Shown in pieces: positions 44,561 through 54,978 of a DNA stretch of 64,000 bases; positions within the stretch are counted from its first letter, which is position 1; each line of letters starts with the position of its first letter. Made by a program: the position numbers and the translations under genes. Source of the DNA: Siphonodentalium dalli (taxonomy: Eukaryota; Mollusca; Scaphopoda; Gadilida; Siphonodentaliidae); contig CP136064.1 in the NCBI GenBank assembly GCA_032622095.1, forward strand, positions 263,541,863-263,605,862, given 5' to 3'. The notes below the pieces were generated by a model. It had not been told where the DNA came from, did no database searches, and saw nothing but the letters and a program-made list of their open reading frames with translations.

Positions 44561-45559
44561 ATGGGGCCTACGATTCGAGAGAAGTTGGCGGCTGCTGGGG
44601 TGTGCGATGACGGCGGGAAATATGAGAAACGTCTAATACATCATCTAATCGGGACCAGAAGTGACGGTACCAATAAAACATACTTTAGTTCTTTCATGAA
44701 ATGGAAAAGATACTGTGCGTCCAAAAACTTTGGCTGTTTGCCAGCAGAACCAATTCATGTCACCATGTTCATATCGGACGCTATGGACTCCGGCTCTTCG
44801 TCGAGTTCTGTGAATGCTTTGTTTTATGCGATTAAGTGGGCGCACACCATAAACGGTTTAACAGACCCCACCGGCAACGGCTTGGTGAAAATGATGTTGG
44901 AATCAGCAAAGCGCAACTCTTCTAAAGTGGTTAATAAGAAACAGCCAGTTACAGCAGACATGCTAAAGGAACTTTGTTCTCAGTATACTGACAATAATGA
45001 TTTGGCAGTAATTCGCGATTTATGTATGATTTTGATCAGTTTTGCAGGTTTTTTGAGATACGATGAGCTAAGTAATTTAATGTGTAGTGACATAAAAATT
45101 TGTGATGAATATTTAGCAGTTACAATTAAGAAAAGTAAGACAGACCAATATCGAGATGGAAAAGAGGTGTTGATTTCAAAGGGGGATAGTTGTGCTTGTC
45201 CCCATAAAATGTTTTTAAAATATTCAAATATAGCCGGTTTGGATTTTTCATCAAATATGTTTGTGTTCCGACCTATAAATAGGTCAGGAAGCAAATGTTC
45301 ACTCATTTCTAAAAACAAAATATTGAGTTACACTAGGACAAGGGAATGTATTTTACAAAGACTTAAGATGGTTACTGGAAATCTCAATATCGGTCTGCAT
45401 TCTTTACGATCAGGAGGGGCTTCGGAAGCCGCAAGCAAAAACGTCACAGAAAGATGTTTAAAACGCCATGGGCGTTGGAGGTCTGATGTGTGTAAGGATG
45501 GCTATGTTAAAGATACTCTGGAAAATCGTCTCAGTGTGACGAGAGCTCTGAATCTTTGA
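44561..45559 (+). CDS. Ngaro tyrosine recombinase (332 aa)
   Basis: The ATG at 44561 opens an intact frame. The N-terminal SAM-like domain is about residues 20-110. The catalytic core has the first Arg in GFLRYDELSNL (about 163-173), a Lys in the ITIKKSKTD beta-hairpin (about 190), HSLRSGGASEA supplying H-x-x-R (about 280), HGRW (about 303) and the Tyr in DGYVKDTL (about 315). The enzyme would integrate the circular DNA copy, generating no target duplication and explaining the split repeats. The frame is 66 bp after the RT-RNase H stop. An intact YR beside a broken gag suggests recent decay. Confidence 0.9.
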   Translation: MGPTIREKLAAAGVCDDGGKYEKRLIHHLIGTRSDGTNKTYFSSFMKWKRYCASKNFGCLPAEPIHVTMFISDAMDSGSSSSSVNALFYAIKWAHTINGLTDPTGNGLVKMMLESAKRNSSKVVNKKQPVTADMLKELCSQYTDNNDLAVIRDLCMILISFAGFLRYDELSNLMCSDIKICDEYLAVTIKKSKTDQYRDGKEVLISKGDSCACPHKMFLKYSNIAGLDFSSNMFVFRPINRSGSKCSLISKNKILSYTRTRECILQRLKMVTGNLNIGLHSLRSGGASEAASKNVTERCLKRHGRWRSDVCKDGYVKDTLENRLSVTRALNL

Positions 45560-45670
45560 ATGTGTAATTACTATTGTTGTCCATGCTCATTGCAATGTAT
45601 ATATTTAAAGTCATGTCTAACACGTTCGTTACATATGTAAATGTTTACATGCCGCTCTTTGTTCTTTTTC

Positions 45671-45733
45671 AATGCGCACATCGCTTCGTGGCAGAAGAGT
45701 GTTATTGTTGTTTATTTGGGGTTAGGGAAGACT
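45671..45733 (+). repeat. split direct repeat B1
   Basis: AATGCGCACATCGCTTCGTG ... GGGAAGACT, 63 bp identical to B2 (46375-46437). It ends where A2 begins. Confidence 0.88.
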
Positions 45734-45929
45734 TATATTTTCCCGCGTTTCGCCAAGTATAGCGGGAAATTTATGCCTTATACCGTTGCACGAAATAAAC
45801 AACTCAGGAGTATTGACCAATGGGGAGTCCCATATATTGGTCACGTGATGTTTTAGTGAACGATCGAGAATATTCTGTGTAGAGTCAGTTTTCAAGCGAA
45901 GCGCGTGACGATAGCACACAATTTTACAA
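45733..45929 (+). repeat. split direct repeat A2
   Basis: Copy of A1 directly following B1, and followed by ~445 bp before B2. Confidence 0.88.
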
Positions 45930-46374
45930 ACTAAACGAATGTAATTCGGTTTCCCAAAGAGATATATAGAAAATAATTTTGCACTTTATATACAGTGCGC
46001 TTATTTTTTATGTTTACAAAAGTACTTTTATTGAGTTTTTTATATTTATTTGTGTGAACTCCGGACACCAATTTTGTTGCGTAGCAGTACATGGCACTTG
46101 TACAGTTTTCCGGAGACAGGTTTCCATAGGTTTTTTCCCAAAAACGGTTTTATCTATGGTTTTTCCTGAACGGCTACGGAACATTAGACTAGGTAAATAG
46201 AGCAGGGAGAAATAATTTAGTGTTTCGTGTGATTATTATTTTGAATGCGTGAATATATAGTTATAATTTGATATTGTTTTCACAGTGCTTCACATTACAA
46301 ACAATGTGAGTGAAATATGAATTGCCGTGATTGTGCACACCCTGGATGTAATTATATATATGGCGTCCTCAATA

Positions 46375-46437
46375 AATGCGCACATCGCTTCGTGGCAGAA
46401 GAGTGTTATTGTTGTTTATTTGGGGTTAGGGAAGACT
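46375..46437 (+). repeat. split direct repeat B2 (3' end of Ngaro element)
   Basis: Identical 63-bp copy of B1; marks the right end of the element. Confidence 0.88.
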
Positions 46438-47194
46438 AATAGTAAGACACAATCATGCGACTTCCACATTTGACTTTCCAAACACATCTGCGAGTGACTT
46501 GGTTTGTGAAAACGGGTCACACATTAATCCGTGTCGTTTCGGACATATTTATTCACATTCAACGGCGATCACTGCATGGGTAATCACGATGATTGGTGTG
46601 GCTAGCGGGTCATTGTGTTCATCTCGGCAAGCGCACGGATTGTACGTCGTGTTCAACGCATGATCAATTGCGTATTTCGAGATAATCGCATTATGTGCGG
46701 TCAATTGTGCTCTAAGTCGGTCAGAGCACGCGAATAGTTCTTTACCAGAATAAATCTCGTCTCCGACTCGATTTATTCTGGTAAAGAACTATTCTTGTGC
46801 TCTAACCATTACTTAACACTGTTTTCACAAAGATCCCTGTGCAGATGCGCTGGGCCCTTCTGTGATTCACTACAACTAACAATTAAACAACGGAAAATGC
46901 CTACGTGATTCCCACTTGACGTTCAATAAAATATAGTTAATTATTCACGCATGATCTCAAACTGACACTCGACAATAAGTTTAGCATATTTCATAAATAT
47001 AAATAAAGCAGTCGCCATGTTGACGGAAGTTAATACGGATTCATGCTACTCACATGCGGTACACATTGTGTTGTTGTTTTATAATCGGATCACACACGAC
47101 TGGTCATAGACATGCGTGTACTCCCTACGTTATACGGCCTACTAATGATTTCCCGCATCTATGACGTATGATGGGCCATAAGTACCACGGCAAA
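46438..47194. other. intergenic with a perfect hairpin
   Basis: At 46729-46796, AATAGTTCTTTACCAGAATA is followed by a loop CTCGTCTCCGACTCG and a perfect inverted copy. A GTGCTCTAA motif flanks both sides. No gene is recognised. Confidence 0.6.
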
Positions 47195-47284
47195 CAAATT
47201 TTCACTCACGGCAAAACAAATTTCTGATCCACGGCAAAACAAATTTCTGATCCACGGCAAAATAAATTTCTGACTCACGGTAAA
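47195..47284. repeat. minisatellite, ~27-bp unit
   Basis: Four copies of a unit reading CACGGCAAAACAAATTTCTG(A)TC. Confidence 0.85.
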
Positions 47285-47900
47285 CAGAGACGTGGCGACA
47301 GGGGGGGGGGGGGGGGTGGGGTTGTTTCACCCCCCCCCCCAACTTTTGTCAAAATTTTCAACAGTTGGATATTTCATACCTGACACAGCATTAGTTGGAA
47401 ATTTCACAGCAACAATAGGTTGAAAATGTGCTTGCAGTTTGACTTTCAAACAATTTATTGTGGGGAATTTATTGTTTTTGGACCAATATTTGCATATTTT
47501 CCTTCTTTTGGTAAAATGTTTGGACTGAACTGGCCATCAGTTAGAAATTTTCCAACCTTAGCGGGTGTCAGGTTGGAAATTTCCAACACTTGGAAAGCTT
47601 GTGTCCTGATCCCTCCCCCCTTGGCCAGTCAAAAACTTCTAGTTAATAATTTAAGAGAACAATATTGTCCTACATTTGGTCAAAATTGTCACTGGAATTG
47701 TCATCAGTTGTAAATTTTCCAACCTGAGTCGGCTGTCAGGTTTGAAATTTCCAACTCTATGAATGCTTGAGGCTAGTCCAGATGCTAGGATTTTGCGATT
47801 TTCTTATTCAGATTTCAAAATGTTCACACACGGGGCCGAACCATGGTCGGCCCGGTGTGTCCTGGTCCCTCCCCGTGGCCAAAAACAAAACTGATAATGA
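47285..47900 (+). repeat. dispersed TTGGAAAT-rich repeat, copy 2
   Basis: Starts ACAGAGACGTGGCGACAGGG with G and C homopolymer runs. It aligns along its length with 49255-49870 (direct), both ending beyond ACCATGGTCGGCCCGGTGTG. It is a non-coding mobile or segmental repeat; class unknown. Confidence 0.75.
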
Positions 47901-48480
47901 GTTTAAGAAAACAATATATTATTTGTGTTTATATTCTGTAGATTGCACTTTCTTATAACGGATCCCAATCGACTTTCCCTTTGAAACTATATCGCAATTT
48001 ACTTCTCCAAATTGTTATATCAGAGAACAATCACATCGTATCATAGCTATTCATTTTGTTATAATATACTCGAAGTTGGTTGAGACTAGACCAGACGATG
48101 TGATTGTTCTGGGGTCTAACATTTTGTAGATGTAAATTATATTAGGTAGTACTATAGTTGTGCAAACCAGCCCCACATGGACTGGATGACGGACAAAATT
48201 ATCGCAAAATGCATCAAAACCGAGGTGGACGTTCGACTCTTTATACCTTTCGAATGATAATGCTTTTTTCATCTCCAAAACAACACCATATATTATATAG
48301 TATAGGGACATATAGTGTCAGTTATATTAAATTTGCTAAGCTTTCGAGAATTTATCAGTTTTTAATGTACGATGATTTTGCTACACAAACACTGTCGCCA
48401 ACCTTCAAAGTGTAAATATATACTACATCGGACATTCACAAGAGTTTTGCATCATTGTTTTTTTTTGCAATCATGTGGTC
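47901..48480. other. intergenic, no gene seen
   Basis: No domain-bearing frame and no repeat partner noticed. Confidence 0.4.
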
Positions 48481-48879
48481 TTAACCCTTTACCCAACAAA
48501 CCGGCCAAAACCGGCCAAATAAAGCTTCAACAGCCTAAAATATCTTCGGTCTGTCTCAATAAAACCATACACATATGGATAGCATTGGAACCGGCTCCTT
48601 GACCACATTGTGATATTTACAGTTAGCCCTGTGCCAATGCATTCTCTTATATATGCGAGTCGACCATAGGTCGCCTCGCATATATAAGAGAATGCATTGG
48701 CCTAAAAAAAATCTTTTTTTAACACTTTTTACCATTTTTTCTTACATTCTTTAACAATTTTATAATTTTTAATGTGTTAAGCCAATGCATTCTCTTATAT
48801 ATGCGAGGCGACCTATGGTCGACTCGCATATATAAGAGAATGCATTGGCACAGGGCCGTTCTGTTGGGTAAAGGGTTAA
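48481..48879. mobile_element. TTAA-flanked palindromic MITE (piggyBac-like), copy 2
   Basis: TTAA at both ends. TIR is TTAACCCTTTACCCAACA and its complement. Inside are two 75-bp hairpins (about 48630-48703 and 48780-48850), each beginning CCAATGCATTCTCTTATATA and each the reverse complement of the other, separated by an A/T-rich spacer. The whole element is therefore a palindrome of palindromes. Confidence 0.78.
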
Positions 48880-48892
48880 TAACTTGTAAAGA

Positions 48893-49190
48893 AGGAGCTG
48901 CGTTGTCCAGTGGTTAGCGGGTCCGACTTGCATTCATTGTCTACACATCAAGACGAGTTCGCAGCACGTCACTGGTCAAATGCGAGATTCTCATAGCAGT
49001 GGCTTGTCCGAATTTATCAGCGTGCCTTTTCTGAGAGCGTACGCTGTTCGAATTACGTGCCAAGTTGTGATCCTTGAGCAAGGTCGCTCGTACTGTGCAT
49101 TAAAAAAGGTATCTGATTATGTTATGAGCAGTGAAATATCTTGTCAATATGCTAATCACATTGTGGCTACACCTCACCCTTCCCCGGTGA
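48893..49190 (+). repeat. tRNA-derived SINE-like sequence
   Basis: GCTGCGTTGTCCAGTGGTTAG resembles a tRNA-type A box, and ACGAGTTCGCAGCACG about 45 bp later a degraded B box. A GATCCTTGAGCAAGGTCGCT segment resembles the conserved central domain of some marine-invertebrate SINEs. There is no cloverleaf, so it is not a tRNA gene. Confidence 0.45.
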
Positions 49191-49254
49191 GCAGTAGATA
49201 TTACTGATTGTTCAGGCTCATCCTGGCTCATCGGTGGTAATAATTGTCCCACAC

Positions 49255-49870
49255 ACAGAGACGTGGCGACAGGGGGGTTTGGGTATGTCTCGCCCCCCCA
49301 ACTTTGGTCAAATTTTTCAACAGTTGGAAATTTCATACCTGCCAAAACATTAGTTGGAAATTTCACACCAACAATAGGTTGAAAATGTTCTTGTAGTTTG
49401 ATTTTCAAACAATTTGTTAGGGGGAATTAATTGTTTTTGGACCAATATTTGCATATTTTCCTATTTGTTGTCAAAATTTCGGAGTGAAATGGTCATCAGT
49501 TGGAAATTTTCCAACCTCAGGGGGGGGGGGGGGGGGTGACAGGTTGGAAATTTCAAAAACTTGGAAAGCTTGTGGTCTGGCCCGCCCCCGTGGCCAGTCA
49601 AAAACTGTTGGTTAATTTAAGAAAACAATATTGTCATACATTTGGTCAACATTGTCATTGGAATTGTCATCAGTTGTAAATTTTCCAACCTAAGTGGGTT
49701 GTCAGGTTTGAAATTTACAACTCTAGGAATGATTGAGGCTAGTCTAGATGCCAGGATTTTGCGATTTTCTTGTTCAGATTACAAAATTTTCGCACCCCGG
49801 GCCGAACCATGGTCGGCCCGGTGTGTCATTGTCTCTCCCCCTGTGTCCAATAGAAAAATGCTAATAAGTT
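49255..49870 (+). repeat. dispersed TTGGAAAT-rich repeat, copy 3
   Basis: Direct repeat of 47285-47900. A third, shorter reiteration of the same internal blocks continues to about 50100, so this copy is partly tandem. Confidence 0.75.
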
Positions 49871-50350
49871 TAACAATATTTTACTACATTTGGACAAACT
49901 TGTGGACTGAAATGGTCATCAGTTGGAGAATTTTCCAACCTGAGCGGAAGTATGTGGTTTGAAATTTCCAACACTATAGGAAAGCTTCATTTGAGGCCAG
50001 TCTAGATGCGTAGTATTTGCGATTTTCTTGTTCAAATTTCAAAAATTTCTCACACCCGGCCGAACAACCATGGTCAGCCGGTGTGTCGTGGTCTCTTGCC
50101 CGTAGTCGTGTGCATTTGTATGGAGTTAGACCACTAGATGTTAGGATTTATGCAATGTTTCAGGTTAAAATATCTGAATGTTCTCATACCGGGAATATAG
50201 AACCATGGTTTATGAAGATATACGATATATTAGGCCTAAACACTGAGGTGCAAGGGGGGGGGGGTGCAAATGAATTTATGCAAACTGGAATTTCACAAGG
50301 TGGACACCCCCCAACGGAAACCCTCTAGCCACATCCCTGCCCACACATTG

Positions 50351-50893
50351 AGTGAATATTTACATTGTTGTAGATCTGTATACAGATCTGTGTGAAGTCA
50401 CGTGTCGCAGATTACTGTGATCACAACATGATTACTGATAGTGAACGAGCGCTCATCAGTACTTCGGTAATTGACAATTCACTATGAGTCGTGTCAGTTT
50501 AGGCCTGACAAAAAATAATGAATCAACTATCAGCAGACCAAAGCGATTTGATCTGTGCCGCGTCAGCATCACTCGAGTCTAAGAGAAGCAGGAGATGGTG
50601 GACCGGCCGTGGGCTACTGCCACAGAAATATAGCGCACCGGATTTTCTGACAATTGTCTCGATGCTCGTTGTATTCCATATGAAATACATGGGTTGAAAT
50701 GACAAAGAAAGATTACGCACATTCGCCAAGCCCGGGTAACAATTAATCAAATCAGATTTGCCTGTCGCAATGCCTCGGTGTTGACCGTGAATTATACGAA
50801 CGAATACCATTTTCTTTCTGTGTGCATTTCTATATCAACCCGTTTACACTAGTATGCAGATAGAACTGTATACAGATCTATAGCAATGTAAAT
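50351..50893. mobile_element. TIR-bounded MITE-like element
   Basis: TATTTACATTGTTGTAGATC...GTATACAG at the left pairs with CTGTATACAGATCTATAGCA...TGTAAATA at the right. The interior is GC-richer (50540-50640) and encodes a 95-codon minus frame with no recognised domain. Confidence 0.55.
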
Positions 50894-51639
50894 ACACCCT
50901 GGAACTAATTCGCTGTCGCATGCATGTAATTAAAGAGAGTATATATTGCTGTGTTCTTATTAGTTAAAATGTATGGTTCAAAGTTTAATGTTCCGATTAA
51001 AATTAGTTAAAATAAATTGTTCAGAGTTTTACTGCTTGCCTTTCTGAAATCAATAACCTACCCAATTAGTCATAATGTTCAGACGGAAATTTCCTTCTCA
51101 CTGGTACACAACAACGCAGTAAACTGGACCCGACACGCCTGGTATTAATAAAAGAGACGTGCGTACTAAAGGGCAATATCTCAGTCTGGTGAACTACATG
51201 TAAATGGGGGGGGGGGGGGGGGGGGCACTGTTCACAAGTCCATGCACAGTGACTAGCTGTGCTGAGCCATGGTCGTTAATCGATTATTTTTCACCCAAAA
51301 ATTACTACATATAATCAAGCCAATGAGAATATAAACGCTCTTTATATTATAGACGAACGCTCTTTATATTATTATAACTTTTTAAAGAGGGTTTAAATCT
51401 GGCCAAGTAAACATACAGAGGTAAAGCGTATGTGTCAAATCGCATGGGTGTCTCCAAAGATGAATTAATTTTGTCTATGTATATCCAACATATGCTATGT
51501 ATAAATTCACCCCCCTCATCTTTTTCAAAATATATTTTACAGGCATGGCTCATTTGAACATTGAATAGTATATAATGGGTTTATGTAATATCTGGGTACT
51601 ATCACCTTTACAACATAAAATTTTAATTTAACACTTGTA
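50894..51639. other. intergenic with G run and two AACGCTCTTTAT motifs
   Basis: A G homopolymer of ~18 near 51207. AACGCTCTTTAT occurs at about 51332 and 51355, a motif also found in the TTAA MITEs. No gene seen. Confidence 0.4.
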
Positions 51640-52262
51640 ACGCTTTGTAACATATCTCTACACTGAGACGGTAGGAAAAACATATGCTGCGGTTTTCTAC
51701 TGGGGATTTTATATCATTTGTAACATTTGTAACACTTGTAACACCCGTCTACGAGCGGTCTCTCTGGTATCTCAGAACTAATGTAACACTTGCAACGCTT
51801 TGTAACATGTCGCTGCACTGAGACGATAGGAACAAAATATATAGTTTTCTACTGGGTACGTTATATCAGCTGTAACATTTGTAACACTTGTAACACTAGT
51901 CTATACGAGCGGTCTCTCTTGTATCTCATAAATCATTTGTAACATTTGTAACACTTGTAACACCAGTCTACGAGCGGTCTCTCAGAAATAATGTAAAACT
52001 TGTAATGCTTTGTAACATGTCGCTACACTGAGACGGCACGAAAAAAATATGCTGCGCTTTTCTGCCGGGGGTTTGATATCAATTGTAACATTTGTAACAC
52101 CAGTCTACGAGCGGTCTCTCTGGTATCTCAGAAATAATGTAAAACTTATAATGCTTTTTAACATGTCGCTACACTGAGACGGTAGGAAAAAATATGCTGC
52201 GGTTTTCTACTGGGGACTTTATATCATTTGTAACATGTGTAACACTTGTAACACCAGTCAAA
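51640..52262. repeat. tandem repeat, ~150-bp unit with TTGTAACA sub-repeats
   Basis: About four irregular units share CACTGAGACGGTAGGAAAAA, TTTTCTACTGGGGA, ACATTTGTAACACTTGTAAC and GTCTACGAGCGGTCTCTCTG. The 9-bp TTTGTAACA/CTTGTAACA motif is itself reiterated within each unit. Confidence 0.88.
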
Positions 52263-52628
52263 TGGGCAATGGGATGGACAGACGCAATTTGTTTCACAAC
52301 TTGTCTAAAACACAGCCCGTAAACATATTTTGATGAAACCCTTGGCTTATGTTCCAATAATATACACTTTAGTGAAAATACTCGGATAAAAACCAGATTG
52401 TTTGACCCCATGTTTCCTGATAAAATGATGGCTATTTAACAATCATTCAGTTTAATAATATATCATACAATTAAGAGACATATATTTATAATTCAATAAA
52501 ACATTCTGGATAAAACTTTTAAATCTTTCTTCAAAAATAGAGGTAATAAAGATCTCAACAAATGTATATAACAACAAACATATTTCAAAATGCACTATTT
52601 ATCACAACCATGAACCAGGACATTGTGT

Positions 52629-52854
52629 TTAACCCTTCTATGACTGGAGATTCGTGAATTTTTTTGAAAACCCAGTGCCAATGCATTCTCTTATATATGA
52701 GAGTCTCCCATAGGGAGCCTCGCATATTTAAGAGAATACATTGGCCTAACAATATTTGGCTTGACCTTGTAGGCCAGTGCATTCTCTTATATAGGGGAGA
52801 CTCCCTGTCGGAGACTCGCATATATAAAAGAATGCACTGGCACATGATCTTTAA
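52629..52854. mobile_element. palindromic hairpin MITE, copy 3 (degraded ends)
   Basis: TTAACCCTTCTATGACTGG at the left. Two hairpins (about 52674-52744 and 52772-52842) share the CCAATGCATTCTCTTATATA-type stem with copies 1 and 2. A TTAA is at 52851, but the right terminal repeat does not match the left, so the end is uncertain. It would lie in an RGS intron if the exon at 52881-53008 is real. Confidence 0.6.
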
Positions 52855-52880
52855 TGCTGCATCAGCGCGATTGGTCACAC

Positions 52881-53008
52881 CATGAACACCTAACGATCCA
52901 TCGGCAGTGAGTTCCATTGACCTCGGCCGCGTCTCGTGATCGGCAGTCTTCTGGAGGAACTCTGGGAACTCAAATGGAATAACTGAACTAAATTCTCTGA
53001 ATTGATGC
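52881..53008 (-). CDS. possible additional downstream exon of the RGS-domain gene
   Basis: After a CCTGTAG acceptor at 53009-53015, an open 128-bp stretch encodes HQFREFSSVIPFEFPEFLQK and TADHETRPRSMELTADGSLG. Its phase (one base to complete a codon) matches the phase-2 end of the exon at 54836-54978. A GTGTGA donor follows. Higher GC than its surroundings suggests coding. The similarity to RGS12/14 C-termini is too weak to assign, and the downstream RBD-type domain was not found. Confidence 0.4.
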
Positions 53009-53183
53009 CTACAGGCTATTTCAGTGGTGTTTACCAGCCAGATTGACACCAGTTGATCACGAAAATGCAAGAAAAATCATAGGTCATGTGTTTACTTTTT
53101 TAAATAACTCCCCAAGTGTACGACAGGGCTATCCCACAGCCAAATTTGGTCTGGAAATACCCACAACTATACAGCAGCTAGTG

Positions 53184-54020
53184 AAAGGTACTCAATCCGA
53201 TCAGAGGGTCCTATATTACTATTTCTTTGGCTTTGGGGGTAAAATATATTTGATTCGAGTCGAGGAACCCACCCATCAAAGCTCAGAGTGATTAGATATC
53301 GATTTTTGAAATCTATTAATTTTCGGAGATCTGTCCCAATAGTTAGAAGAAACACGTGATCAAAACAGACAAATTGCGGTGTAAGATGGATAACTCTAAA
53401 ATCAAGTGGTTATTATTATACTCTGATCGGATTGAGTACCTTTAAATCAATTTCCCACTCACAAAAATCCATTCCCCCATTAATTCACCAGTTTAAATTA
53501 TTTAGATATGATGTACAAATCAAATAAACACGATGCCATCCTTTAATAACGCGTCACATGTATCAGGTGGAGGTCATTCTTCGGTTACCTTCACCTACGG
53601 TGTACTCGCTCCCAGACTCTGGAACACATTTAGCTCCCTGATTCCAAATGCATTCGTGGACAGACCACGTGATCGTCCATTCGCTGACAGCTTCTCATCT
53701 ATAAATAGAAACATGTGAGATTATTAGTCAATAACCAATAGTATTACCACTTTACAGGGCATTCCCTATAGCTGTTAGTTATTAACAATAATAACCACTT
53801 GATTTTAGAGTTATCCTCTTACACCCGCAATTTGTCTGTTTGACCACGAGGCAGACTAAATTACTGGCCCAAATCTCGAGAAATTAACGAACTTCAAAAA
53901 TCGGTATCTGATCACTCTGAGCTTTTATGTGTGGGTTACTCGACTCGAATCAAATATTTTTTACCCCCAGAGCCAAAGAAATAGTAATTTAGGGGTGCTT
54001 AATAGGATTGAGTACCTTTA
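53184..54020. mobile_element. TIR element(s) with GGTACTCAATCC ends
   Basis: AAAGGTACTCAATCCGATCAG (53184) is repeated inverted at about 53424-53446 and again at about 53998-54020. Arms of ~235 bp at 53184-53420 and 53790-54020 pair through CAAATTTGTCTGTTT-, ACTCGACTCGAATCAAATAT- and CCAAAGAAATAGTAAT-type blocks. A short LINE-like frame TYGVLAPRLWNTF (about 53596) is captured inside. Confidence 0.65.
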
Positions 54021-54027
54021 ACAGAGT

Positions 54028-54457
54028 TTTAAAGGCCCACTTAATTTTTGAACCCCCAGATCACATTGTATACAACATATTCCATGTTATATACCATTTG
54101 AAAGAGACAGCTCCAAAACATTGTATTATTAACTGATCCGGTCGAATAAACTGGGAACATTTTGTTTTTGTCGAGGTACCAAGGTGTGTCCTGTATTTAA
54201 TTTTGATCCGGACTTTACTATAAAGTCTATTATACTCAATGGAAGGGGTTATAACTCTATATCTTAGTTTGAATTATGATGCATTCTGGGTTGACTAGGG
54301 GGGAGTCTTGGAATGAATCTCTATCACTTGGTGGACAGTCCTAGGCCACAGCTGCTTCGTATTCTGGTGGAATATATATTTTTGTGTTCCTCTTCCAAAT
54401 GGTATATAATATGGAATAATGTTATCGGGGCATTCAAAAATTAAGTGGGCCTTTAAA
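54028..54457. mobile_element. MITE with TIR TTTAAAGGCCCACTTAATTT
   Basis: TTTAAAGGCCCACTTAATTT starts the element and its complement AATTAAGTGGGCCTTTAAA ends it. CAAATGGTATATAATATGGA is repeated inverted near the left end. A partial relative lies at about 56330-56412. Confidence 0.7.
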
Positions 54458-54589
54458 AACAATTTATTTATATGATGAGAAACAGATGTCTGAGTTCTGT
54501 AATAAATAAGGCTATTCCTTCACTGTATGTTGGATTCAAGCAATCAGAAATATTGATGCTCACTGAGAAAACTAGGGAAATAAATGGAC

Positions 54590-54800
54590 CCTTTAATCCT
54601 TTCATATCGGGAGCTGTGCTGGTGCAGCATTAAAGATCCTGTGCCAGTGCATTCTCTTATATATATATGCGAGCCTCATATAGGGAATCCCAGGTTAATA
54701 TTGTTAGGCCAATGTATTCTCTTATATATGCGAGGCTCCTTATGGGAAACTCGCATTTATAAGCGAATGCACTGGCACAGGGTTTTTGCAAAATTTCAGT
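54590..54800. mobile_element. palindromic hairpin MITE, copy 4 (fragment)
   Basis: CCAGTGCATTCTCTTATATA and CCAATGTATTCTCTTATATA hairpin starts near 54645 and 54708. The lead-in GCAGCATTAAAGATC is the inverted counterpart of GATCTTTAATGCTGC at 52846. It is in the 3' region of the RGS gene. Confidence 0.55.
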
Positions 54801-54835
54801 AAGCAAAGAGGAATAGGTTTCATAGACGTACTTAC

Positions 54836-54978
54836 TTTGAATTGGGGTCAGACTGACGACGTTCTTCAATGTTAAACGTCACTTTCTTTTTTGGTTTGGC
54901 CAGATTTCCCAACCATTCTCTTCTCGGTAGACAGAATAAATTTGACAATCGATGTTCATAGCTTACTTTTTTGCAAGA
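54836..54978 (-). CDS. RGS gene exon: basic VTFNIEERR segment
   Basis: 143 bp, phase 0 in and phase 2 out, between CTTTGCAG and GTAAGTA. Encodes a basic segment with KPKKKVTFNIEERRQ. No domain recognised; splice sites are strong. Confidence 0.55.

Larger units (their letters stand above)
39297..46437 (+). mobile_element. Ngaro/DIRS-type tyrosine-recombinase retrotransposon
   Basis: Split direct repeats have the order A1 (39297-39493), ORFs, B1 (45671-45733), A2 (45733-45929), B2 (46375-46437). This arrangement is diagnostic of Ngaro-type YR retrotransposons. It carries gag-like (39493), RT-RNase H (42396-44494) and YR (44561-45559) frames, in the expected order. Damage: an in-frame TAG in gag (39928) and a ~2-kb nested insertion (40357-42393) between gag and RT. 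Without that insertion the element would be ~5.1 kb, normal for the group. Confidence 0.9.

Noticed and set aside
47195-47284. CRISPR-like array
   Set aside because: Units are contiguous with no unique spacers; it is a eukaryotic minisatellite.
48893-48970. tRNA-gene-like A and B boxes
   Set aside because: No cloverleaf or acceptor stem can be drawn; better explained as a tRNA-derived SINE.
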